A stretch of 64,000 bases of DNA from Novosphingobium sp. NDB2Meth1 (GCF_900117425.1 NZ_FPEH01000012.1:434001-498000); one strand, 5' to 3'; counted from the first letter of the stretch, positions 9,376-19,096 are shown. The notes: a model not told the origin generated them from the letters alone. Program-made: numbers and translations.

Positions 9376-9466
9376 CCATAAATAGGGACAGTCCCCATTT
9401 ATTCGGGTCGCCTTTGCCAATGCGAACACAGATTGCTGAATAAATGGGGACTGTCCCTATTTATGG
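9376..9466. repeat. Perfect 29-bp inverted repeat with 33-bp centre (MITE-like or large hairpin)
   Basis: Positions 9376-9404 and 9438-9466 are exact reverse complements over 29 bases, separated by 33 bases. Each arm is itself nearly palindromic around the core GGGGACTGTCCC flanked by AT-rich AAATA/ATTTATT. The element lies 14 bases after the sdaA stop, in the 184-base gap before the next gene. Its base composition is poorer in GC than its surroundings. Similar GGGGACAGTCCCC-type termini are, from general knowledge, found around REP-associated transposases, so this may be a non-autonomous relic. It could also act as a transcription terminator for the sox operon, although it lacks a clear T-run. 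Confidence 0.75.
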
Positions 9467-9545
9467 GTGGTCAGCATGAGTTGGTCGACAGCCCCTCGTC
9501 CCCTTGATACGATCTAGGACAACTGTTCAGGTTGGGGGGTAAGGC

Positions 9546-11306
9546 ATGACGGTTTCGCGGCGCATCGGGCTTTTGGGTGGACTGATTGCAGCCGCATGGG
9601 CGCTGCCTGCTTCGGCAAAGGAAGCGGTCGATCTCATCCTCCACCACGGCCAGGTCATCACGGTCGACCGCGCGTTCACGCTGAAGACGGCGGTTGCGGT
9701 GAAAGGCGAGCGCATCGTGGCGGTCGGCGGCGAGGAATTGCTCGAGGCCTATTCGGCGCCCAAGGTGATCGACCTTGCCGGCAAGACGCTGATGCCGGGC
9801 TTCATCGATACGCACCTGCATCCCAAGCCCGTCTTGCCCAATGACATCGCGGTGCAGGACGCCAAGAGCATCGCCGAAGTGCAGGCCATGCTGCGCGCCA
9901 AGGCCAAGGAGCTGGGGCCGGGCAAGTGGATCACCGGCTATGGCTGGCAGGAATCGAACTTTGCAGAGAAGCGCAATCTGAGCCGCGCCGATCTCGATAC
10001 CGCCGCGCCCAACAATCCGGTCATGCTCGTCCGTGCTGGAGGTCACTCATCGACGTCTAACTCGGCGGCTTTGCGCATTGCGGGCGTGGATCGCAACACG
10101 CCTGACCCCGTGAACGGGCTCATCGAACACGACCAGACCGGCGAGTTGAACGGCATTATCCGTGAGCGTTTCGATATCGTCGATCAGTTCATCCCTGAAC
10201 CAAGCTGGCAGGAGATGCGGCCTGCGACGATTGCATGGCTGCGCAAGATTCTCGAACTTGGAATCACAAGCTTTCATGACGCCAGCGGAACGATCGACGA
10301 TGAGCCGATCGACAAGGGTGGTACCGCAAAACCAATCAAGGCAGGAACTGTTGGCGGCGCTGGCACCATGACGTTTCGCCGCGCCCGTGAACTCTACGCA
10401 GCGCTTGGGGACAGTTTGCCGCGCATCACAATGTACATCGTTTACCCGGGTGCGGAGCGGCTGAAGGCATTTCCCTACCATACAGGCTTTGGCGACAACC
10501 GAGTGCGCCTTGGCGCGATCGGGGAAAATCAGGTCGACGGGGGCTTTACCGGTCCGACCGCGTGGCTTCTCGCTGACTACAAAGGCCAACCGGGGTTTCG
10601 CGGAAAGGGCTCGTTCAGCGATGCCGAATTGCAGGAGATGGTCGATACTTCCGCGAAGCTGGGCTGGCAGATGGGCCTTCACGCCATTGGCGATGCGGCC
10701 ATCGTGCAGGCGGTCAAGGCCTACCACAACGCGCTGACGACGATCCCCGATTCTGCCCATGCACCCAATGACCGGCGCTGGTTCCTCGATCACTTCACGA
10801 TCATGCCGCCCGAAGACACGATGGCGACGATGGCGCAGGATCATGTGATGATCTCGCAGCAGCCCAACTTCCTCTACAATCTCGATGACCGCTATTCGGC
10901 ACTGCTCGATGACTGGCGGCTCGCGCACAACAATTCGATCAGCACGCCGGTCTACAAGTTCGGCTTGTTTATGGCCTTTGCCAGCGACAACCTGCCGATC
11001 GGACCGCTGGTCGGGCTCTATGCGGCAACGACGCGCAAGGGGCCTGCGGGCGTGCCACGCGGGCCGGAGGAAGCGGTCAGCCGCGCCGAGGCGATCCGCA
11101 TGTATACCGCGAACGGCGCGTACCTTTCGTGGGAGGAGAACGAGAAGGGCACGCTGGAGCCGGGCAAGCTGGCCGACATGATCGTGCTGCCGTTCGACCC
11201 GCTGACCGCGCCGGAGGAGACCTTCCTCACCGGCAAGGTGGAGATGACCTTCGTCGGCGGGAAGCTGGTCTATCAGCGTGGCAAAAAGGTCGCACTCGGC
11301 CGGTAA
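9546..11306 (+). CDS. YtcJ-type amidohydrolase with signal peptide
   Basis: A 586-residue metal-dependent amidohydrolase of the YtcJ family. Residues 1-24 form a signal peptide (LLGGLIAAAWALPASAKEA), so it is probably periplasmic. The metal-binding start of the TIM barrel is GFIDTHLHPKP. Further sites are a GLHAIGDAA histidine motif, LDHFTI and the late FASDNLP aspartate. The C-terminal part closes the composite beta-sandwich (GTLEPGKLADMIVLPFDPL). Substrates of this family (N-substituted amides, formamides) are mostly unknown and cannot be assigned here. The ATG has GGGGGG/TAAGG sequence just upstream. The middle of the gene (about 10.03-10.6 kb) is visibly less GC-biased at third positions than its two ends, which may indicate recombination. 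Confidence 0.88.
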   Translation: MTVSRRIGLLGGLIAAAWALPASAKEAVDLILHHGQVITVDRAFTLKTAVAVKGERIVAVGGEELLEAYSAPKVIDLAGKTLMPGFIDTHLHPKPVLPNDIAVQDAKSIAEVQAMLRAKAKELGPGKWITGYGWQESNFAEKRNLSRADLDTAAPNNPVMLVRAGGHSSTSNSAALRIAGVDRNTPDPVNGLIEHDQTGELNGIIRERFDIVDQFIPEPSWQEMRPATIAWLRKILELGITSFHDASGTIDDEPIDKGGTAKPIKAGTVGGAGTMTFRRARELYAALGDSLPRITMYIVYPGAERLKAFPYHTGFGDNRVRLGAIGENQVDGGFTGPTAWLLADYKGQPGFRGKGSFSDAELQEMVDTSAKLGWQMGLHAIGDAAIVQAVKAYHNALTTIPDSAHAPNDRRWFLDHFTIMPPEDTMATMAQDHVMISQQPNFLYNLDDRYSALLDDWRLAHNNSISTPVYKFGLFMAFASDNLPIGPLVGLYAATTRKGPAGVPRGPEEAVSRAEAIRMYTANGAYLSWEENEKGTLEPGKLADMIVLPFDPLTAPEETFLTGKVEMTFVGGKLVYQRGKKVALGR

Positions 11307-11439
11307 TGGCCTGTGGATAAGCCGGGGGATACCGCCAATATTGCAGTCCTGCGGCAGATTTTGAGAATTGCCACGCAGCTGCCTCTGAACATCGTCACCG
11401 GAGCGCCGAAACCCAAGGGCTTCGGAAAGCATTACGACG

Positions 11440-12270
11440 ATGATCGGCAAGCTTCTACGTGGCGGTTTTACAGCCGTATTCGCTCTGGCCTCCAGCATTT
11501 CGCTGTCAGCTTCACCCGGAACGTTCGGGCCATCATCACTGGATGGCGAACTGGAGCACGGAAAATACGTAGGGGCGCTGCAGCTGCAAGGCGAAGTGTT
11601 CCACGTGCAGGGGCTGGCGCTCGATCCCGCGCATGTGTGGGTGACCTCGGTCGATCATGGCGGACAGCGCGCTTTCCTTCATGTGTTCGACCGGGCGAGC
11701 GGGCGCTTCCTGCGGCGGATCGAGCTGACCGACGGGGCGCGCTATCATCCGGGCGGGCTTTCGCTTTCGGGCCGTTCGCTGTGGGTGCCCTTGGCGGAAC
11801 TCAGGCCGGACAGCTCGGCGGTGCTGATGGAGATCGACGCCGAGACGCTGACCGTGCGCCGACGGATCGCGGTGGCGGACCATATCGGTTGCGTGGCGGC
11901 GGATGGCACGAAGCTGGTTGCGGGCAACTGGGACAGCCGGCAGCTTTACCAGTTCGATCTCAAGCGCGGGACCGCACCGGTGCGCGTGGTGGACAACCCT
12001 TCGGGCACGCATTTCCAGGACATGAAGTTCGTGGATGGCCTGCTGGTCGCGGGCGGCAATACGAGCTGGCTGGCGGGCACGCTCGACTGGATCGATCCGG
12101 CGACGATGCGGGTGACGCGCTCGCTCAAGGCGGGTTCGATCGGCCCGGTGCGGCCGTTCGGACGGGGCGGCCCGGTGACCGGTGAAGGCATGGCGATCGA
12201 GGGGCGCGATGTCTATGTGCTGCCTGAGGATGGGCCGAGCCGGGTGTTCCATTTCCGCCTGAACGCCTGA
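11440..12270 (+). CDS. DUF6454-like secreted beta-propeller-type protein
   Basis: 276 residues starting with a probable signal peptide ([21 protein letters not shown]). The rest is a string of short WVT/LWVP/LVAGN-type beta strands with repeated motifs such as [18 protein letters not shown] and [10 protein letters not shown], consistent with a lactonase- or strictosidine-synthase-like propeller. It resembles the DUF6454 family, whose function is unknown. It stands alone on the + strand, 133 bases after the amidohydrolase and 113 bases before glpK, with no overlap to either. No catalytic residues can be named with confidence. Confidence 0.7.
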   Translation: MIGKLLRGGFTAVFALASSISLSASPGTFGPSSLDGELEHGKYVGALQLQGEVFHVQGLALDPAHVWVTSVDHGGQRAFLHVFDRASGRFLRRIELTDGARYHPGGLSLSGRSLWVPLAELRPDSSAVLMEIDAETLTVRRRIAVADHIGCVAADGTKLVAGNWDSRQLYQFDLKRGTAPVRVVDNPSGTHFQDMKFVDGLLVAGGNTSWLAGTLDWIDPATMRVTRSLKAGSIGPVRPFGRGGPVTGEGMAIEGRDVYVLPEDGPSRVFHFRLNA

Positions 12271-12383
12271 GCCTCCCGGGCGGCTATCGCAATTTTCTAT
12301 GGAGGGCGAGCAAAGGGTGCTTCCGGTGCGCGCGCGGCTTGGATAGGCAGGAGCCAAAGCCGCAAGCCCACGAGAGGAGAACC

Positions 12384-13868
<1,485 letters not shown>

Positions 13869-13890
13869 CGGGCGTGCACGCCCAACGTCT

Positions 13891-13971
13891 CGTCATTCCC
13901 GCGAAGGCGGGAATCCAGGGCCGGAAATGCCGCGTATGCCGCTCTGGGTCCCCGCCTTCGCGGGGGTGACG
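13891..13971. repeat. Sphingomonad-type palindromic repeat, copy 1
   Basis: Arms 13891-13918 and 13944-13971 are imperfect reverse complements (CGTCATTCCCGCGAAGGCGG against CCGCCTTCGCGGGGGTGACG), with a ~25-base centre. A second copy with closely related arms and a similar centre ending in TGCCGCT lies at 23846-23926. It sits in the convergent gap between glpK and mocA and could form a bidirectional hairpin terminator. Dispersed elements of this kind are common in alphaproteobacterial genomes. Confidence 0.8.
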
Positions 13972-13980
13972 AGGAAGGGA

Positions 13981-14571
13981 TCAGCGTCCGAAAAGGGCTG
14001 CGGCGCGGGCGAGGTCTTCGGGACGGTCTACATCAAGCGCGAGGTGCGGATCGAGCGCGACGGTTGGCGCACCCTTGAGGCGGGCGGCGCCGCCGCGGTC
14101 GCCGTCTAGGGCGGTGAGCGCGGCGAAGTGCTGCGCGCCGAAGATCGCGGGCGGCATGGTGATGCCGTCCGCCGAGGTGGCGATGCGGCCGCCGTCAAAG
14201 TGCGCGGCGAGGGCGTGGATGTGCGCCTCCGGCACAAGCGGCATATCCGCTAACGCCACCAGTACCGCGCGGGCACCGCCTGCTTGCGCGGCTGCGACGC
14301 CCAGTGCGAGCGAGCGGGCCTGAGGCGCTCCCTCTGGCTGCAAGGGAACGCATTGGAAGCCGAGCGCGAACAAGTCGGGCACGTGCGGCCCGACGACGGC
14401 GTAGCGGTTTGCAAAGGGCAGCGCGGCCAGCATTTCGGCGGCGTGGAGGGCCAGCGGCTTGCCAGCCAGCGGGGCCAGCAGCTTGGGACCACCAAAGCGT
14501 TGCGATTGGCCGCCGGCGAGCAGGACCAGCGCCAGCCTGGTAAAGTGCGCCTCAGTTGCGGGTGGGGACAT
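13981..14571 (-). CDS. mocA: Molybdenum cofactor nucleotidyltransferase, MocA/MobA-like
   Basis: A 196-residue NTP-transferase of the MobA/MocA family. The nucleotide-binding loop is LLAGGQSQRFGGPKLLAPLAGKPL (residues 17-40). The metal-site region is LVALADMPLV, and PAIFGAQHFAAL follows. MocA-type enzymes add cytidine to molybdopterin (MCD form) for xanthine-dehydrogenase-family enzymes. The gene is the last of a minus-strand run and overlaps xdhC by 20 bases. An iorAB-type molybdenum hydroxylase gene pair lies a few kilobases away on the opposite strand, which is a fitting client. The choice of CTP over GTP is inferred from the xdhC neighbour. Confidence 0.85.
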   Translation of the reverse strand: MSPPATEAHFTRLALVLLAGGQSQRFGGPKLLAPLAGKPLALHAAEMLAALPFANRYAVVGPHVPDLFALGFQCVPLQPEGAPQARSLALGVAAAQAGGARAVLVALADMPLVPEAHIHALAAHFDGGRIATSADGITMPPAIFGAQHFAALTALDGDRGGAARLKGAPTVALDPHLALDVDRPEDLARAAALFGR

Positions 14572-15580
14572 GCGCGGTGGGATCGTGTCCCATCCGGCCC
14601 GGCGCGCGGCCGCTCCAGCCGGGCATGCCGGCGCAGGCCTGATAGTCCTGCACCACTTCGCCGAGGATCGACAGCGCCAGCGTGGCGGGATCGCGCGTCG
14701 CCGGGATCAGGCCGATGCCGCCGCGCAGCGTCTCGAGGCTGGCTTGCGGCACGCCGATGGTGCGCAGCCCGGCCATGCGCGCGCGGTGGGTGCGGGCACT
14801 GCCGACGGCGCCGTGGTAGAACCCGTCCTGCGCGAGCGCATGGGGGAGGAGTTCCTCTTCCCAGTCGTGATCGTGGAACAGGAAAACGAAGGCCGTCCAT
14901 GGGTCACCGACCAGGGCGGGCAGCGCGGTGCGGCTGCGGAGCAGGTTGACGCCGGGTTCGACGGCGGCGTGGCGGTCGCTCGCCGGGGCATGGGCCTCGA
15001 CCGCGATGCCGAAGGCGCGGGCGAGGCGGACGAGCGCGGTGAGGTCCTCGCCGTGGCCGAGCGCGATCAGGCGCAGCGGCGGGGCGTAGGCGCGCTGGAA
15101 GCCTTGTGCGCCGGGCGTGTCCGAGAGCGTCGCACCGGCTTCGTTAAGGCGCAGCACGGCGGCCTTGCGCTGGGCGGTGCGGGCAAGGACCTGCGCGAGC
15201 ACGGCGGGATCGGGGCGCGGGGTGAACAGCAGATCGATGCCGCCGCCGCAGGGCAGGCGGATATCGAGATAGGGCGAGCCGATGCCGTAGCGGACGGTGC
15301 GGCCATGCCCCCGCGCCAAGACTTCCTGCGCCTCGGCGATGACGGCGGCTTCGACGCAGCCGCCGGAGAAGGATCCGGCGCTGCGGCCATCGGCAAGGAC
15401 AGCCATCTGCGCACCGATCCCGCGCGAGGAGCCGCCTTCGATGCCGGTGAGCGTGACGAGGACGCCTTCAATCCCTTCGGCCGCACCTTCGACGAGGAGG
15501 CCGAGAATGCTGCGATCGTCGTGCGCGATCACTGCGTCGAGCCCGGGTATTGCAGCCGCAGCGACGCGGGGGCGCGGCAT
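14552..15580 (-). CDS. xdhC: XdhC-family molybdenum cofactor insertion protein
   Basis: A 342-residue two-domain XdhC/CoxI protein. The N-terminal domain has GSFSGGCVEAAV, and the C-terminal Rossmann-like XdhC_C domain includes LIALGHGEDLTALVRLARAFG and the late IGVPQASLETLRGGIGLIPATRDPATLALSILGEVV. XdhC proteins bind molybdenum cofactor, help sulfurate it and insert it into xanthine-dehydrogenase-family enzymes. The ATG at 15580 makes a 52-base overlap with the upstream cytochrome c gene. A GTG at 15532 overlaps the cytochrome stop exactly (GTGA) and would give a 326-residue protein. Neither start has a strong ribosome binding site, so the start is uncertain. Its position suggests it serves the IorAB-type enzyme nearby. 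Confidence 0.88.
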   Translation of the reverse strand: MPRPRVAAAAIPGLDAVIAHDDRSILGLLVEGAAEGIEGVLVTLTGIEGGSSRGIGAQMAVLADGRSAGSFSGGCVEAAVIAEAQEVLARGHGRTVRYGIGSPYLDIRLPCGGGIDLLFTPRPDPAVLAQVLARTAQRKAAVLRLNEAGATLSDTPGAQGFQRAYAPPLRLIALGHGEDLTALVRLARAFGIAVEAHAPASDRHAAVEPGVNLLRSRTALPALVGDPWTAFVFLFHDHDWEEELLPHALAQDGFYHGAVGSARTHRARMAGLRTIGVPQASLETLRGGIGLIPATRDPATLALSILGEVVQDYQACAGMPGWSGRAPGRMGHDPTAHVPTRN

Positions 15581-16068
15581 TTGCGGATGGACTCGTTGGC
15601 GAGGCGCAGGCGTTCGGCCTTGAGCGACACGCTGGTCAGCGCGAACTGGCGTTCGTGCGCGACTTCAGGGCCAGTGAACGGCTTGGTGCCGGCGGGCACG
15701 CTCTTGCCGCCGAGCACGAAGACCACGTAGTTCATCAGGTCCGCCAGCTGCGCGTTGTCGGTGATGCGGCTGTGCGCGACATTGGGGAGGCGCAGCAGGT
15801 AGGCGCGCGATTCCGGCGTGCACATGAACCAGCCCACGCGGTCCTTGATCTCGGGCAGATGCGCCGGGACCGTGGTGCCGCGCAGGCCGTGGCAGCCGGC
15901 GCAGTTCTCGATGAAGTCGCTTTGCGCGAGTTCGGGATCGACCATCATCGCGCGTGCGGCAGGGGTGATTTCCGGCGAATGGTTGTCCGGTTCAGCCGCG
16001 TTCAGCGCGCCGAGCGAGAGTGCGCCCAGCAGCGTGGCGGCGGCAAGAAGGCCTGCACGGATTGTCAT
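15529..16068 (-). CDS. Mono-heme cytochrome c, probable amine dehydrogenase electron acceptor
   Basis: 179 residues with a signal peptide (MTIRAGLLAAATLLGALSLG, then ALNAAE) and one heme-attachment motif, CAGCH at residues 56-60. No second CXXCH is present, so it is not a di-heme MauG. It follows mauA by 42 bases in the same direction and overlaps xdhC downstream. A single-heme periplasmic cytochrome in this position is a natural electron acceptor for the TTQ dehydrogenase or for the periplasmic molybdenum hydroxylase. Which of the two it serves cannot be told from sequence. Confidence 0.85.
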   Translation of the reverse strand: MTIRAGLLAAATLLGALSLGALNAAEPDNHSPEITPAARAMMVDPELAQSDFIENCAGCHGLRGTTVPAHLPEIKDRVGWFMCTPESRAYLLRLPNVAHSRITDNAQLADLMNYVVFVLGGKSVPAGTKPFTGPEVAHERQFALTSVSLKAERLRLANESIRKCRAPASLRLQYPGSTQ

Positions 16069-16110
16069 ACGCCGTATCTTAGCCTCGCTTGCCGCGCCGC
16101 GAAAGTCCCG

Positions 16111-16653
16111 TCAGGCTGTGCCGACGAGAACGGCGGTCGAGCAGTGGTACTCCATGCTCGTGGTGCCGAAGCACCAGATGACGTCATTGTTGAGCTGGGG
16201 CACGTAAAGCTGCGTCTCGCGGTCGGTGCCGTCGCAATCGCACTTGTTGCAGTAGGACTTGCCGCAGCAATCGCGGTAGGCGATCAGGTAGGCGCGGCCG
16301 TCATCAGGATTGATGCAGGTGCCGACCCACGAGACCGGCGAGTGCTCGGCGCCCGGCGGGCAGCGATTGACCGCGCCGCCGCAGCATGAGCAGAGCGAGC
16401 CGTCGATTGCGCAGTAGCGCCAGTAATCGCACTTGGTGTCGTCCTTCGACTGCGCGTTGCGGGCGAAAGTGGTCTTGGCTTCGGGGGAGCGGTCGGGCTT
16501 CGCGGCGCTGGCGCGGCTGACGGGCAGGACCGGGAACACCGGCGCGGCGACCAGCGCGAGGCCAAGCCGGGCGAGAATGCCGCGGCGCGAAGTGCCGCCG
16601 GCAAAGCGGCGGAGCAGCTTTTCGCCCATGGCGTCGGGATTGAAGGTCTTCAT
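16111..16653 (-). CDS. mauA: TTQ-dependent amine dehydrogenase, small (catalytic) subunit
   Basis: A 180-residue precursor of the methylamine/aromatic amine dehydrogenase light chain. A twin-arginine signal (TSRRGILARLGLALVAAP) indicates Tat export. The tryptophylquinone residues map to W109 (PVSWVGTC) and W160 (VIWCFG), 51 apart as in Paracoccus MADH (57 and 108). The conserved aspartates map to D84 (AIDG) and D128 (YRDCC). The dense cysteine set of the six-disulfide fold is present (C75, C81, C88, C90, C98, C113, C129, C130, C138, C140, C161, C171). Two additional cysteines, C91 and C135, are, as far as I recall, shared with aromatic amine dehydrogenase rather than MADH. The C-terminal WCFGTTSMEYHC looks more MADH-like, so the substrate class is open. 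Confidence 0.95.
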   Translation of the reverse strand: MKTFNPDAMGEKLLRRFAGGTSRRGILARLGLALVAAPVFPVLPVSRASAAKPDRSPEAKTTFARNAQSKDDTKCDYWRYCAIDGSLCSCCGGAVNRCPPGAEHSPVSWVGTCINPDDGRAYLIAYRDCCGKSYCNKCDCDGTDRETQLYVPQLNNDVIWCFGTTSMEYHCSTAVLVGTA

Positions 16654-16705
16654 GAGCTTGTCCCCTGTTATGCGCTGGAACCTGAGTGAAGAAGGATGCG
16701 GGTGA

Positions 16706-17308
16706 TCAATTGGCGACGGCCTTGAGCTTGCCGATGTAGTCCTGGACCGACTGGATGCCCATTTCGTGGGCGATGATCAGGCTTTCGAGGTGCTCGCGGC
16801 TGTTGACGAGGCCCTTGGAGAGGATCGTGCCGTGCTCGTCCATCAGGACGGCATAGGGCAGCTTGGCCACTTCATAGGCCTGGCCGACCTCGGGACCGTT
16901 GATGAACTGATAGCCGCCAAGACTGTGCTCGGCGATCATCTGGCGCTGCGCGGCGGCATCGTCGTCGCCGATGAAGACGAGCTGGACGCGTTCATCGCGG
17001 GCGAAGGATTTCGCCATCGGGATGAGGTTCTTGCACAGCGGGCACGAAGGCGAGACGAACATCAGCAGGCGCAGCGGCACGCCGTGCTGGTGGCCGCCGA
17101 CGGTGACCTTCTGGCCATCGAGCGTGGTTGCCGGGATCGCCGCGGCGGCGCTGCCGACCGAGGGGCCGGCGGAGGTGGTCAAGGCTCCGGCGGGGGCGAC
17201 GCGCATGTGCAGCACGCCGACCTGACGGGCCAGCGCGAGCAGCGCGGTCACCAGCAGGAGGATGACAATCCACGACAGGACCGTCGAGACGAGCAGGGCT
17301 TGCAGCAT
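16706..17308 (-). CDS. mauD: MauD-type thiol-disulfide isomerase for amine dehydrogenase assembly
   Basis: A 200-residue membrane-anchored thioredoxin-like protein. The ATG at 17308 (MLQALLVSTVLSWIVILLLV) gives a single N-terminal transmembrane anchor; upstream in-frame extension lies inside mauE and is unlikely. The redox motif CPLC is at residues 89-92 (FVSPSCPLCKNLIPMAK). MauD is needed to form the six disulfides of the small subunit in the periplasm (family knowledge). The gene lies between mauE (four bases upstream) and mauA, the order seen in known mau and aau clusters. Confidence 0.93.
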   Translation of the reverse strand: MLQALLVSTVLSWIVILLLVTALLALARQVGVLHMRVAPAGALTTSAGPSVGSAAAAIPATTLDGQKVTVGGHQHGVPLRLLMFVSPSCPLCKNLIPMAKSFARDERVQLVFIGDDDAAAQRQMIAEHSLGGYQFINGPEVGQAYEVAKLPYAVLMDEHGTILSKGLVNSREHLESLIIAHEMGIQSVQDYIGKLKAVAN

Positions 17309-17312
17309 TCGG

Positions 17313-17888
17313 TTACCTCCGCTGAGCGGCAAGCGGCGATGCCGCCAGCGCCCCGATGGCGTTGAAAAGCAGATAGAGCAGGTAGATGGTGATGCCCCCG
17401 GCCATGGCGATTGCACTGTCGACCAGATTGAGCCCGATGTCCGGAACCGTACCGAGATAGGGAAGGAGCAACGCGGCCAGCAGCACGTTGCGAACCACGA
17501 GCAGCCAGCTGAGCGGCTGCCGGAGATCGGACCTTCCACACCCGCAGTCAATTTCCCGGCGACCACGCGCGATGTTGATCCCCATGGCAATTGCAAAGAG
17601 CAGGAGCAGCGCCATGGCCACTGGCGCGAAATGGCTGGCGTGGTCCAGCATCAGGGCAAGCCCGACCCACAACTCCGCAATAGGCAGCAGCAAGGCGGCC
17701 GGTGCGATCAGAAAGCCGGGCAGGAGGCGGTAGTTGGCGAGCACACCGGCGAAGAGCTGCGTGTTGCGAAGCTTCGGAACGGCGGCCTGCATGAACACGA
17801 GACCGACACCCAGCGAAGCCGCATAGCCAAGCACGCCGAGCTGCGCTGCGCCCAGTACGGCCAAAGTCGAGGCACCCCCGTCTGCCAT
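17313..17888 (-). CDS. mauE: MauE-type membrane accessory protein
   Basis: A 191-residue integral membrane protein with about five hydrophobic segments (starting around residues 11, 55, 85, 125 and 155). It has the MauE hallmarks QAAVPKLRN near the N-terminus and REIDCGCGRSDLRQPLSW in a loop, with a CGCG pair that may take part in thiol exchange with MauD. MauE is required for stable amine dehydrogenase small subunit. Its start codon abuts the mauB stop (ATG at 17888, shared base), so translation is probably coupled. Confidence 0.92.
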   Translation of the reverse strand: MADGGASTLAVLGAAQLGVLGYAASLGVGLVFMQAAVPKLRNTQLFAGVLANYRLLPGFLIAPAALLLPIAELWVGLALMLDHASHFAPVAMALLLLFAIAMGINIARGRREIDCGCGRSDLRQPLSWLLVVRNVLLAALLLPYLGTVPDIGLNLVDSAIAMAGGITIYLLYLLFNAIGALAASPLAAQRR

Positions 17889-19096
17889 CAGGGCTCCAGC
17901 GTCCGGATCACGCCGCCGCCCGATTTCTCGAGCTTGAACTTCTCCTCGCCGGTCTTGGCATCGAGAATGTAGAGCGCGCCGCTACCACCCGCACCCGCCG
18001 AGCCTGAGACGATCAGCTTGGCATTGGGTTCCTGCGTGACGGCGATTTCCTCCGCCGGATCCTCAAGCGGGATGCGCTTGACGACCTTCTTGGCCGCGAC
18101 ATCGAGTTCCCAGATCTCGGTGCCGGGTTCCTTGTGGGTCCAGTATTCGCCGGTGTGCATCAGCACAAAAGCGTGGCCGGTGCCGGAGTGATACGCAAGA
18201 CCCTGACGGCCGCCGGGATACCAGTGCACGTCGAGCGGTTTGGTATCGGCAGGCGAGACCCCGGCCGCGGCCTGGATCGAGAAGGGTTCGGAGATGGTCG
18301 GCGTGGCGCCGAGCTTCACGGTGTAGACTTGGCCGGTGTAAGTCAGGAACACGGCTTCCTGCTTCACGCCGTCGTAGCCGAAGTTGTCGAAGATCGGATC
18401 GTTGGTGGCCGAGAAGAACGGCGCCGAACGCGTGATCTCGGGCTTGGCGGCGGCGACCTTGACCGTGGCGAGCGAGCCGTCCGAGCAGAGTGCCGAAAAG
18501 CCGACGCCGGTGACGGGCATCAGGCTGGCGCAGCCGGGCAGCTCGATCTTCTTGACGAACTTGCCCTTGGTGAGATCGACCACGTTGACCGAGGAGGCCG
18601 GGTCGAGATTGTAGACGTAGGCCGTCTTGCCCGCATCGGCGATGACGAAGTTGAACTTGCGCCCGCCGATCAGGATGCGGCCGGGGATGGTGATTTCCGA
18701 CTTCAGCTTGAGCGTGGCGGAATCATAGACCGTGATCATGTCCTGCCGCGTGCCGCGCAAGCCCTTGCTCCAGATGCTTTCGGCGACGTAGTAGGCCTTG
18801 CCGTTCGGATCGAGCCCGAGATCGGAGAGGTGCGACGTCTCGACCTGTCCGAGCATCTTGCCCGTATCCGTATCATAGATGGTGGTGCCGGGCGCAACGA
18901 AACCACGCTCTACGAAAACCCAGCTGGGCTTGGGCGCCGATAGCGTGACGGCTTCGAGCTCTGGATCCGGCTGCAGCGGATCGGCTGCGTTCGCGGCATT
19001 GGCCGAGCCGAGCAGAGCCAGCGCACAGAGGGCTGCAGCGCTGTACCTGGCGCGGGCGGAAAGCGATGATTTGCGCTGAACCTTCATCATTTTCAT
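17888..19096 (-). CDS. mauB: TTQ-dependent amine dehydrogenase, large (beta-propeller) subunit
   Basis: The large subunit of an alpha2-beta2 quinoprotein amine dehydrogenase, 402 residues from the ATG at 19096 (MKMMKVQRKSSL), which is preceded by an AAAAGGGG ribosome binding site. A longer frame to 19219 adds an implausible leader. A Sec-type signal (SAAALCALALLGSANAANA) precedes the mature propeller. Repeated strand motifs include GFVAPGTTIYDTDTGKMLGQ, ATNDPIFDNFGYDG, VHWYPGGRQGLAYH and HKEPGTEIWELDVAAKKVV. To my reading the DPIF and HK..EIWELD segments resemble aromatic amine dehydrogenase somewhat more than Paracoccus MauB. It is the first gene of a mauBEDA-cytochrome c-xdhC-mocA run. Confidence 0.93.
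   Translation of the reverse strand: MKMMKVQRKSSLSARARYSAAALCALALLGSANAANAADPLQPDPELEAVTLSAPKPSWVFVERGFVAPGTTIYDTDTGKMLGQVETSHLSDLGLDPNGKAYYVAESIWSKGLRGTRQDMITVYDSATLKLKSEITIPGRILIGGRKFNFVIADAGKTAYVYNLDPASSVNVVDLTKGKFVKKIELPGCASLMPVTGVGFSALCSDGSLATVKVAAAKPEITRSAPFFSATNDPIFDNFGYDGVKQEAVFLTYTGQVYTVKLGATPTISEPFSIQAAAGVSPADTKPLDVHWYPGGRQGLAYHSGTGHAFVLMHTGEYWTHKEPGTEIWELDVAAKKVVKRIPLEDPAEEIAVTQEPNAKLIVSGSAGAGGSGALYILDAKTGEEKFKLEKSGGGVIRTLEP

Noticed and set aside
15529..16068. MauG identity for the cytochrome gene
   Set aside because: It is only 179 residues with a single CXXCH, whereas MauG carries two hemes in a protein about twice as long.
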